Positions 1 to 7,711 of a stretch of 64,000 bases of DNA are shown one piece after another. A program made the position numbers and the translations under genes. The notes under the pieces are model-generated. The model did not search any database. It was not told where the DNA came from and saw nothing but the letters and a program-made list of their open reading frames with translations. This stretch comes from Prauserella alba (lineage in GTDB: Bacteria > Actinomycetota > Actinomycetes > Mycobacteriales > Pseudonocardiaceae): the NCBI RefSeq assembly GCF_024171735.1, contig NZ_JAMTCH010000005.1, positions 1-64,000 of the forward strand, written 5' to 3'. Position 1 is the first letter of the stretch. Every line of letters starts with the position of its first letter.

Positions 1-50
1 GCTGGGCCACCCCAGCCGAGCGCCTGCGTGATCTACTCACAACCACATAG
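1..50 (+). CDS. 3' end of a transposase-like ORF (possibly IS30 family), cut by window edge
   Basis: Reading from base 3, the frame gives WATPAERLRDLLTTT and stops at 48-50. The WxTPAExxxxLL pattern resembles the extreme C-terminus of IS30-family transposases (family knowledge). The bases just after it, around 58-75 (GGCGTTGCAACCACC), could be the terminal inverted repeat of such an element, but the other end lies outside the window. Only 15 residues are visible, so this is a weak call; it could be the tail of an unrelated gene. Confidence 0.3.
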   Translation, partial: WATPAERLRDLLTTT

Positions 51-128
51 GCCAACAGGCGTTGCAACCACCCCAAGAAACCACCCAACACGGCCTCCGG
101 GAGGCGCAACACGGCGCGTTCGCGGGGC

Positions 129-722
129 TCAGTTCAGTTGGAGGTCGCCAGGGTGGGTGGCCAGCAGCGCGGTCGGCAGGCCCTGCCTGCGCAGGACGTG
201 CGCCCACAGGTCGCGATGGGGCGTGGCGAGGACGTCACCCGGTAGCGCAGGCACGATCAGCCAGTCGCCGCGGTTGATCTCCGCGGCGAGTTGGCCCGCG
301 TCCCAGCCCGCGTAGCCCGCGAACACGCGCATGCCGCGAACCTTCGCGACGAGTTCGTCGGGGTCTGCGTCGAGGTCGACGAGCGCAACGGGGCCGCGAA
401 CCGCGATCAGGCCTTCGAACTCGGAGGCGTCCTCGCCGGTGCGCAACGCGGCCAGGCACAGCGCCGTCTTCTTCTCCACCGGGCCGCCGACGAACACCGA
501 TTCCGGTTCGACGACGTGCGAACCCCAGCCCGGCAGAACCTCACCCACCGGCACTTCACTGGGCCGGTTGAGCACCACCCCGAGCGTGCCCTCGTCACGA
601 TGATCGATGACGAACACGACCGTCCGCCGGAAGTTCTCGTCGAACATCGTGGGGGCGGCGACCAGCAGTGTTCCCGGTTCCACCTCGGAGTCCGCTTGCA
701 CGCCCACCATGATCCCACCCAT
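129..722 (-). CDS. YqgE/AlgH family protein (DUF179)
   Basis: This 197-aa protein belongs to the YqgE/AlgH family, a small cytosolic fold of uncertain biochemical role, conserved in many bacteria. Visible family features are GTLLVAAPTMFDENFRRTVV near the N-terminus, EGTLGVVLNRP at about residue 45, VFVGGPV at about residue 76, and RVFAGYAGWDAGQL followed by GDWLIVPA in the C-terminal half. The length matches the usual 180-200 aa. Two in-frame ATGs occur (722 and 710) and neither has a good Shine-Dalgarno; the family core begins just after, so either start is possible. It is a single leftward gene next to a rightward TNT-like gene. The family assignment is firm. Confidence 0.85.
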   Translation of the reverse strand: MGGIMVGVQADSEVEPGTLLVAAPTMFDENFRRTVVFVIDHRDEGTLGVVLNRPSEVPVGEVLPGWGSHVVEPESVFVGGPVEKKTALCLAALRTGEDASEFEGLIAVRGPVALVDLDADPDELVAKVRGMRVFAGYAGWDAGQLAAEINRGDWLIVPALPGDVLATPHRDLWAHVLRRQGLPTALLATHPGDLQLN

Positions 723-1046
723 GTGGGTGGGCGAAGGGAACGGAGGGGTCGTTTGCGGTATCGCCAACGTCCCTCTGGACCTCGCGTGGAACTTGCTGTA
801 AGTGAGCGAATCCCACCTCGCCGTCACCGGTAACCCGTTAAGGTGAGGCGGGCCGGACACCGGCTGTCCGGGACCACGCTGGGGGCGAGTCCCGGGCCGG
901 ACACGACCGCCGGAACGCGGCCGGGCATTCGGCGATCCCGCGCCCGCGGCCGGGCGGGCGAGCTCGGCCAGGGTGGTTACAGTAAGGCCCGCGTGAGCCG
1001 CGGGTGGGGATCCGCGCGACAACCGAAGCGAGGGGGAGAGGAACGC

Positions 1047-2957
1047 GTGCGACACCGAGTCGAAGTGGCCGAGCGGCCGGACGCGTTGTACGCGCTGTGG
1101 AACGGGCAGATGTTCCGCGCACAGCGTTCGACGACCGATTCCAGCGTGCTGTTGACGCCGTTGCCCGGCGAGGACGCACCCGAGGAGTTCGACACCGAGG
1201 CCCACGGCACCCGCGGCAAGGTCGTCGCCGCGGAGGAGGCGCCCGCGACGTTCGCCCTCCACACCTACTGCATCCACGACGACGAGCCCTACCTCGTCGA
1301 ACCGGCGTCCGACGACGGCGAGCTGATCCTCCGCTGGACCGGCACCGACGAACAGCGAGCCCGCGACCTCGGGCTCACCGACCTCACCACCAGGGTGAAC
1401 GACCCCGACACGATCACCGCACTCTGGCAGGAGCGGCACGACTTCGCCGCGGCCCACACGCCGCGGAGTGAACCGGGCACCGGTGACGTGCAGGCGCTGC
1501 TCAAGTCCATCGGACGGACCCTGCTGGGTTTCCTGCCGTCGGGGTGGGAGCGCGTGGCGGCCCAGTTCCGTCAGGTGGGCGACTACTCCGAGCTGGAGGT
1601 GAAGGCGGACGCGGGCGAGAACACCGCGGTCTCGTTGTCCGCTCCGCCGCAGCTCGGCCAGCTGCTGTCGCAACTGCGGTCGGCGATGTACACGCCCTCC
1701 GACGGCACCTGGTTCCAGGGCACCTACGCACTCGATCCGCAGCGCAACTTCGATTTCGACTTCGACACTGCGAACGAACCGCAGTGGCAGCTGCCGCCCG
1801 CGGGCAGGCGCACCGCCCGCACCTACGACGCCGAACTGGAGTACTTCCCGCGCAAGGAACCGCCGCCGTGGCTCGCTGGCAAGGCGGGCAAGCCGCTCGA
1901 CGTCGAGTTCCGGCACGTGCGCGTGCTCGACAGCGGTGGCGGCGAGGGCGAGCAGCCGGTCGTCAACCGGCCACCGCTGCCGCAGGAGGAGATCCCGCGC
2001 GTGCTCGGGTACCTGTTCCGCGCGCCGGTGGTGCTGGCCAGGCAGGGCGGGCTGCGGGACGTGTTCGCGCCGCAGGGTTCGGCGCACGACGTGCCGGACG
2101 CGTTCCACACCGACGGCACGTGGATCTGGCCTGCCGCCGTGCCGCACTACCTGCGCAAATACGGGGTGCCGCCGGAGTCCGACCTGCTCGACGCCATCAG
2201 GGCGAAGCAGTACAACGTGCCCTACGCGAGCCGATCGGTTCGCGGGGCGGCCGAGGCCGACCTGCTGGGAAGGCCTCGGCCACCACGCGCACCCGAGGAC
2301 GTCGCCGAGCCGAGCATCCTCACGAAGCTCCAGCGCGGCGAGGAGCCGCGGCGGTTGCGCGCGTCGGAGGTGCTGTCGGCGCTACGGATGCGGCTCGCCG
2401 AGTACGGCATCGGTGAGTCGGCGTACCGCATCGGGGAGACCGCCGACGACGTGTGGTGCCTGCACCGCGCGGCCGACGGCTGGGAGGTCGCGCGCTACGC
2501 CGAAGGGGCGCCGATCGAACCGCGGTACTTCCCGCGGGTGCACGACGCCGCGGAGGCGCTGCTCGGATCGTTGCTGCTGCTGCCAGGGCGGATGGGCGGC
2601 GGAACCTCGGCCGAGCAGGAGCATCCGACGGACTGGCCGATCCAGCCGCTGCGCGGCGAACCGCCGTTGCCGTTCTTCCGCAACAAGCGCATGGTCACGT
2701 TGCCGGTGGGGATGCGACTGCGGCGGTTCGGGGGCGAGCAGGGCAACCTGCTGCACCCGGACCGGACGCCGTTCCCCGAGACGTCGCTGCCCGTGGACCG
2801 CGAAAGCGAGGTGCGGGCGTTCGTCGTCAAGCGCCCGGTGCACGTGCTCACGGGCGTGACCGCACCGTGGGGGCCGCTGCCGGGCGGAGCGGTCGGCTAC
2901 CTCCTGCCGCACCCGATCGGCTCCCACGTCGAGTCCGGCGCGTTGGAGCGCGCATAG
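1047..2957 (+). CDS. TNT-domain (NAD-glycohydrolase-toxin-like) protein with YezG-like middle domain
   Basis: This 636-aa cytosolic-looking protein has no signal peptide or TM segment. The GTG start at 1047 follows GGGGGAGAGG. About residues 163-280 (PSGWERVAAQF ... GTWFQGTYAL ... FDFDFDTANEPQW) resemble the YezG/DUF600 immunity-like family. About 350-392 carry FHTDGTWIWP ... HYLRKYGVPP, a block I associate with actinobacterial TNT-type proteins. The last 90 residues (RRFGGEQGNLLHPDRTPFPE, TSLP, then VLTGVTAPWGPLPGGAVGYL) match the TNT fold of the M. tuberculosis NAD+ glycohydrolase toxin. The position before the final YLLP, where I recall a catalytic Gln in TNT, reads Gly here, so activity is uncertain. 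No adjacent secretion gene or ESX partner is visible. The function is inferred from the fold only. Confidence 0.72.
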   Translation: MRHRVEVAERPDALYALWNGQMFRAQRSTTDSSVLLTPLPGEDAPEEFDTEAHGTRGKVVAAEEAPATFALHTYCIHDDEPYLVEPASDDGELILRWTGTDEQRARDLGLTDLTTRVNDPDTITALWQERHDFAAAHTPRSEPGTGDVQALLKSIGRTLLGFLPSGWERVAAQFRQVGDYSELEVKADAGENTAVSLSAPPQLGQLLSQLRSAMYTPSDGTWFQGTYALDPQRNFDFDFDTANEPQWQLPPAGRRTARTYDAELEYFPRKEPPPWLAGKAGKPLDVEFRHVRVLDSGGGEGEQPVVNRPPLPQEEIPRVLGYLFRAPVVLARQGGLRDVFAPQGSAHDVPDAFHTDGTWIWPAAVPHYLRKYGVPPESDLLDAIRAKQYNVPYASRSVRGAAEADLLGRPRPPRAPEDVAEPSILTKLQRGEEPRRLRASEVLSALRMRLAEYGIGESAYRIGETADDVWCLHRAADGWEVARYAEGAPIEPRYFPRVHDAAEALLGSLLLLPGRMGGGTSAEQEHPTDWPIQPLRGEPPLPFFRNKRMVTLPVGMRLRRFGGEQGNLLHPDRTPFPETSLPVDRESEVRAFVVKRPVHVLTGVTAPWGPLPGGAVGYLLPHPIGSHVESGALERA

Positions 2958-3004
2958 CCGTCGCGAACGGCCCGTTCGCAGCACCCCGTCCAGGTGATCT
3001 TCGT

Positions 3005-3057
3005 GCCCCCAAGGGCACTTTGGTGGCGTTGAGTGCCACCAAGGTGCCCTTGGGGGC
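3005..3057. repeat. 53-bp hairpin repeat, copy 1 (also at 50084-50136)
   Basis: The 23-bp arms (left arm begins GCCCCCAAGGGCACTTTGG) pair around a 7-base loop (GTTGAGT), with one G.U wobble. The second copy at 50084-50136 has the same outer arms but a compensatory change in the inner stem (GGTGGC/GCCACC here, GGTCGC/GCGACC there). The element sits 48 bp after the TNT-like gene and 59 bp before the convergent pcnA stop, so it may act as a bidirectional terminator. It lacks a clear T-run. Confidence 0.8.
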
Positions 3058-3115
3058 GCTTCACGTCATGGGCCGGACGGGTGAGGGGGTTGACGACCCG
3101 GGAGGGGGCATCCCG

Positions 3116-4600
3116 CTAGTCCGCGGGGTCGATGCCCTGTTCGGCGGCCCAGCGGCGGAGTTCGGCGACGGCCTCGTCGTGGTCCAGCGGGCCGCGGTCG
3201 AGGCGCAGTTCCTTGAGGTGTTTCCACGCCTTGCCGACGACGGGACCGGGTTCCACGCCGAGGATGCGGATGATCTCGTTGCCGTCGAGATCAGGGCGCA
3301 CCTGTTTGAGGTCCTCCTCCTCGGCGATCCGCGCGATCCGCGCCTCCAGGTCGTCGTAGGTGCGCTGCAGCTGGGTCGCCTTCCGTCGGTTGCGGGTCGT
3401 GCAGTCGGCGCGCACGAGCTTGTGGAGGCGCGTCAGCAGGTGGTCGGCGTCGGTGACGTAGCGCCGGACCGCCGAGTCGGTCCACTCGCCCTTGCCGTAA
3501 CCGTGGAACCGCAGGTGCAGGTACACGAGCTGCGAGACGTCCTGCACGATCTCCTTCGAGTACCGCAACGCGCGCAAACGTTTGCGCGCCATCTTGGCAC
3601 CGACGACCTCGTGGTGGTGGAAGCTGACCCCGCCACCGGATTCGAACCTGCGTGTGTCCGGTTTGCCGATGTCGTGCAGCAGCGCGGCCAGCCGCAGCAC
3701 CAGATCCGGCTCCGACGTCGGCTCGTGCGAGGTCTCCAGGTCGATCGCCTGCTCGAGCACCGTCAACGAGTGCTGGTAGACGTCCTTGTGCTGGTGGTGC
3801 TCGTCCATCGCCAGGCGCATGCCGGGCACCTCCGGCAGCACGACGTCGGCCAGCCCGGTGTCGACCATCAGCTCCAGGCCGCGCCGCGGCGCCTTCCCGA
3901 TCAGCAACTTCGACAGCTCGGCCTGCACCCGCTCGGCCGTGATGCGTTCCAGCTCGCCTGCCATGTCCCGCATGGCCGCGACCACCCGGTCGGCGGGCGT
4001 GAAGTCCAGCTGCGCCACGAACCGTGCCGCGCGCAGCATCCGCAACGGGTCGTCGGCGAACGACTCCTCGGGCGTCGCGGGCGTGTCGAGCAGGCCGGAG
4101 GCCAGCGCCGCCATACCGCCGTGCGGGTCGACGAACGTCTTCGTGGACAGCTCGATGGCCATCGCGTTCGCCGTGAAATCGCGGCGCACCAGGTCGCCCT
4201 CGATCGTGTCGCCGAACGACACCTCGGGGTTGCGGCTCACGCGGTCGTAGACGTCGGCGCGGAACGTGGTGATCTCCAACTGCACGCCGCCCCTGGCCGC
4301 GCCGACGGTGCCGAACTCGATGCCCGTGTCCCACACGGCGTCGGCCCAGCCGGTCACGAGGCGCTGGATCGCCTCCGGCCGCGCGTCGGTGGTGAAATCG
4401 AGATCCGACGAGAGCCGGCCCAGCAACGCGTCCCGGACGCTCCCCCCGACCAGGTAGAGCCGGTGGCCCGCATCGGCGAACCGTGCAGCCAGCTCGTCGG
4501 CGACGGGGGACACGCGCAGCAACTCCGCAACGGCGTTGCGCTGGGCTTCCTTCATCGCTCGCAGCTGGGAATCGGTGGTGTTCACGGCGGCCTGGTTCAC
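3116..4600 (-). CDS. pcnA: CCA tRNA nucleotidyltransferase
   Basis: This enzyme adds or repairs the 3'-CCA of tRNAs using CTP and ATP. The 494-aa sequence has the class II nucleotidyltransferase head (GGSVRDALLGRLSSDLDFTT, with the DxD metal ligands), RRDFTANAMAIEL, the DPLRMLRAARF helix, and a C-terminal HD domain (LLHDIGKPDTRRF, HHHEVVGAKM). The length agrees with the roughly 480 aa of mycobacterial PcnA. The GTG at 4600 is chosen because GGAGG lies about 10 nt upstream; the ATG at 4555 is an alternative with no clear ribosome site. It is divergent from the NUDIX gene, the same arrangement as in the mycobacterial origin region. Confidence 0.95.
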   Translation of the reverse strand: MNQAAVNTTDSQLRAMKEAQRNAVAELLRVSPVADELAARFADAGHRLYLVGGSVRDALLGRLSSDLDFTTDARPEAIQRLVTGWADAVWDTGIEFGTVGAARGGVQLEITTFRADVYDRVSRNPEVSFGDTIEGDLVRRDFTANAMAIELSTKTFVDPHGGMAALASGLLDTPATPEESFADDPLRMLRAARFVAQLDFTPADRVVAAMRDMAGELERITAERVQAELSKLLIGKAPRRGLELMVDTGLADVVLPEVPGMRLAMDEHHQHKDVYQHSLTVLEQAIDLETSHEPTSEPDLVLRLAALLHDIGKPDTRRFESGGGVSFHHHEVVGAKMARKRLRALRYSKEIVQDVSQLVYLHLRFHGYGKGEWTDSAVRRYVTDADHLLTRLHKLVRADCTTRNRRKATQLQRTYDDLEARIARIAEEEDLKQVRPDLDGNEIIRILGVEPGPVVGKAWKHLKELRLDRGPLDHDEAVAELRRWAAEQGIDPAD

Positions 4601-4713
4601 GCCTTCGCGACCTCCGCGACATCTGCGCCGCCCGCGGTCCGGCGGGCGCTTCGGTTCAACACGGACACAGCAAGCCAGCCTACCGCCGGCGGGATGTGAT
4701 CTAGCATCGCAGC

Positions 4714-5205
4714 ATGCCTGGATCGGCCGGTCGCTCCGGTGATGCCACACCACGGCGCCGGCCGCGGCGCCGTCGCGGGCGGCGCATGACGACTGTCGAC
4801 GAGACCTCCGCCGGTGGTCTCGTGGTCGATCGCGGGCGGACGCACGCCGCGCTCATCGGAAGGCTGAACCGGCACGGGCGCCTGCTGTGGTCCCTGCCGA
4901 AGGGCCACATCGAGGATGGTGAGACCGTCGAGGACACGGCCGTACGCGAGGTTCGGGAAGAGACCGGCATCGTCGCACGGGTGATCCGCCCGCTGGGTTC
5001 GATCGACTACTGGTTCGTGGCCGAGCGCAGGCGGATTCACAAGACGGTGCATCATTTCCTCCTCGAGGCACACGGCGGCGAGCTGTCCGACGACGACGTG
5101 GAGGTCACCGAAGTGGCCTGGGTCCCGCTCGACGAACTGGATTCACGGCTCGCCTACACCGATGAGCGCAAGCTCGTGCGCAAGGCACGGGAGTTGTTCG
5201 AGTAG
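4714..5205 (+). CDS. NUDIX hydrolase
   Basis: This 163-aa protein hydrolyses nucleoside-diphosphate-linked substrates; the exact substrate is not readable from sequence. The Nudix box GX5EX7REUXEEXGU is complete (GHIEDGE, then REVREETGI) at about residues 68-90, preceded by [10 protein letters not shown]. The first 24 residues are very basic ([11 protein letters not shown]) and precede the core start [15 protein letters not shown]. Either the ATG at 4714 or the ATG at 4786 could be used; 4714 is preferred because the basic leader is typical of the origin-linked actinobacterial family. It corresponds in position to the MutT4-type gene beside mycobacterial pcnA. Confidence 0.92.
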   Translation: MPGSAGRSGDATPRRRPRRRRGRRMTTVDETSAGGLVVDRGRTHAALIGRLNRHGRLLWSLPKGHIEDGETVEDTAVREVREETGIVARVIRPLGSIDYWFVAERRRIHKTVHHFLLEAHGGELSDDDVEVTEVAWVPLDELDSRLAYTDERKLVRKARELFE

Positions 5206-5262
5206 CGGACACGCACGCGGGCACCCGCGGGCAGGCACGAACAGGCACGGAGGCGGCGAGCA

Positions 5263-7461
5263 GTGAAGAGGTTCAGCGCATTCGCGCTGGCGTTGGCCTT
5301 CCTCCTCACGCAGGGGCTGTGCGCTCCGGCCGCGACCGCAGCGGCCACGGCGGGCGTCGACGCCGCGGGCCGGGCCGCCCACGTGCAGCAGGGCAGGGCA
5401 CAGCCGAGTCCGCAGCAGCGCCTCAGCGGCCCCGACCTGCTCGAACTCGACATCAACACGTTCTCCCCGCGCATCCTCACCGCGGGTGCAGCCGACCGGA
5501 CGCGCGTGCAGGTCACGGGCACGGTCACCAACACCGGCGACCGTGACATCTCCGACGTCGTGGCGCGCCTGCAGGTCGGCCAGGCGGTGCCGACGGCATC
5601 GGCGTTCCAGCGGGCCGTCACCGAACCCCCGCCGGCCGACGCGGGCGCGACGGAGTGGGTGACGCTGTCCGACACGCTCGCGCCGGGGGAGTCGGCGCCC
5701 GTGCGGTTCGACGTCCCCGCCGCCGACCTTCCGCTGACGACTCCCGGTATCTACCCGCTGCTGGTCAACGTCAACGGCACACCCGAGTACGGCGGGCCCG
5801 CGCGGCTGGCTTCGATGAACCTGCTGCTGCCTGTGATCGACCCCCCGAGCGAGGCGGCCCCCGCGCGAACCACACTGATGTGGCCGATCACGGCGACCCA
5901 TCCGCGGGTGGTCTCCCAGCCGCACGACGACACGATCATGCTCGCCGACGACGGCCTCGCCACCGCGCTCGCTCCGGGTGGCCGGCTCGACGCGCTGGTC
6001 GAATCGGCGCTGGCCAAGCAGGAGAACGCGGCGCTGTTCGGTTCGATGTGCTTCGCGATCGACCCGGAACTGCTCGACACGGTCGAGGCGATGACCGGCG
6101 GCTACCGCGTGCGCACCACCGACGGCCACGTCGAGGGCCAGGGCGCGCAGGACGCGCGCAACTGGCTGGAGAAGCTGCGCTCCCTCGTGGCGTCACACTG
6201 CGTCATCCAGCTGCCGTACGCCGACGCGGATCTGGGCACTCTCGCCGAGGTCGACTCCGAGGCCGATCTGACGCGCATGGCGGTCGGCGGCGGGCCGTCG
6301 ATCCTGCGGCGCACGGGCGTGCAGCCGAGGCCAGGGGTGGTGTGGCCCGCGCGCGCTCCCGACAAGGACGCGATGTCGGCGGCGACCGCGGCCGGCGCGC
6401 GGACGTTCCTCGTTCCACCGACGGCCTCGACCGGTGCCGACGGCATCGGCCGCGTCTCGACGGCGGGCCAGGCGCGGACGCTGACGTACGACCCGCTCGT
6501 GTCGGCGGCACTCACCGGCCGCAAGGCGCGCGGCAACCGGCTGACCGCGGTGAACGACACCGAGGTCGCCACTCAGAACGGCATCGCGGCGCTGGCACTG
6601 CGCGGTGGGCTCGGCGAGCAGACCGGCGGACCGGTGGTGGTCGCACCGCCGCGGCGGATCAACGCGACGACCGGCGAGCTGACCGCCTTCCTCGACGCCT
6701 ACGCGCAGCTGCAGCACGCGAACATGCTGGCCCCGACGGCACTCGACGAGGTGCTCTCCGCTCCGCCGCAGGACGCGGCACCGGCGAGGGAACCGGGCGA
6801 CGGCTCTGCCGCCGCCGCGCTCGACGCGGACCTGCTCGACTCGCTGTCCGGCACCGAGGCCACCACCGCCGACCTGAGCCGCGCGATGCGGGTCGACCCG
6901 ACGCGGCAGGTTCCGCCCGCCCAACTGCTGCGGCCCCTGCACAACGCCGTCATCCGCGCGACCTCGTCGGCGTGGACCGCCCGGCCCGCCGCGGCGATGG
7001 CGGCGGCCCGCAACGCCGAGGCCCAGCTCGACGACCTGACCGGGCAGGTCACCGTCGCGACGTTGGCCCAGCCGGTGCTGCGCGGATCCGAGTCCGCTCC
7101 GCTGCCCGTGAGTGTGAGTAACGAACTGCCCGTGCAGATCCGCGTGCAACTGCAGCTGGAGAACATCGCCGGGCTGCGCCCGGCTCACATCCCGGTGCAG
7201 ACGCTCTCGGCCAACAGCACCTTCAGCCCGCAGGTGCCTGCCGAGACGCTCCGGTCGGGGCGATTCAAGATCACCGTGTCGCTCACCACTCCCGGCGGCA
7301 CGGCCCTCGGCGAGCCGGCCGAACTCGAACTCAGCTCCACGGAACTCTCCACCGTGACCCTCGTCATCACGATCGTGGCCGGCGTCGCGCTCGTGCTGCT
7401 GTCGGGCAGGCGCATCATCCGCAGGATCCGGCACACGGGCGAGGACGAGTCCGGCTCGTAG
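5263..7461 (+). CDS. Secreted/membrane-anchored DUF6049-like protein
   Basis: This 732-aa envelope protein sits between the NUDIX and murJ genes, where mycobacteria have Rv3909. The GTG start at 5263 has GGAGG 9 nt upstream. An N-terminal signal peptide (KRFSAFALALAFLLTQG ... APAATAAATA) is followed by an extracellular beta-rich region (LLELDINTFSPRILTAGAAD, then TVTNTGDRDISDVVARLQVG, a CARDB/Ig-like style segment). A single C-terminal TM helix (STVTLVITIVAGVALVLLSG) ends in a short basic cytoplasmic tail. I recognise no catalytic motif. Position next to the MurJ flippase suggests an envelope-related role, which is inference. Confidence 0.82.
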   Translation: MKRFSAFALALAFLLTQGLCAPAATAAATAGVDAAGRAAHVQQGRAQPSPQQRLSGPDLLELDINTFSPRILTAGAADRTRVQVTGTVTNTGDRDISDVVARLQVGQAVPTASAFQRAVTEPPPADAGATEWVTLSDTLAPGESAPVRFDVPAADLPLTTPGIYPLLVNVNGTPEYGGPARLASMNLLLPVIDPPSEAAPARTTLMWPITATHPRVVSQPHDDTIMLADDGLATALAPGGRLDALVESALAKQENAALFGSMCFAIDPELLDTVEAMTGGYRVRTTDGHVEGQGAQDARNWLEKLRSLVASHCVIQLPYADADLGTLAEVDSEADLTRMAVGGGPSILRRTGVQPRPGVVWPARAPDKDAMSAATAAGARTFLVPPTASTGADGIGRVSTAGQARTLTYDPLVSAALTGRKARGNRLTAVNDTEVATQNGIAALALRGGLGEQTGGPVVVAPPRRINATTGELTAFLDAYAQLQHANMLAPTALDEVLSAPPQDAAPAREPGDGSAAAALDADLLDSLSGTEATTADLSRAMRVDPTRQVPPAQLLRPLHNAVIRATSSAWTARPAAAMAAARNAEAQLDDLTGQVTVATLAQPVLRGSESAPLPVSVSNELPVQIRVQLQLENIAGLRPAHIPVQTLSANSTFSPQVPAETLRSGRFKITVSLTTPGGTALGEPAELELSSTELSTVTLVITIVAGVALVLLSGRRIIRRIRHTGEDESGS

Positions 7462-7711
7462 CGCGGCCGGCGGTGCCCGGCGTCACGTTCGCCGGCGGCG
7501 ATCGGCCCAGGGCCGCGACACACGGCGCACCGAAACGGGTCCCCGTGCGACCTGAGTTTTACAGCCGTGCGCATTACCCTGAACCGAGCTTGACACCGAG
7601 TTGATGGGGCACGCGTTGGACAGACAGCCGGGCCGGCCACCCGAACCCGGGGGCAGGCCGGGAGGACCGGCGAGGCCAGGGGGGCCAGCAGCATCCGAGG
7701 GGGATGACGCC

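Noticed and set aside
129-2147. A 672-codon leftward frame spanning the YqgE gene and the antisense of the TNT-like gene
   Set aside because: Only its last 197 codons match a protein family; the rest is the high-GC antisense shadow of the rightward gene with Arg/Gly/His-rich nonsense.
7589-7610. TTGACA-like -35 promoter ahead of murJ
   Set aside because: No acceptable -10 follows at 16-18 bp, and the sequence overlaps possible upstream start codons.
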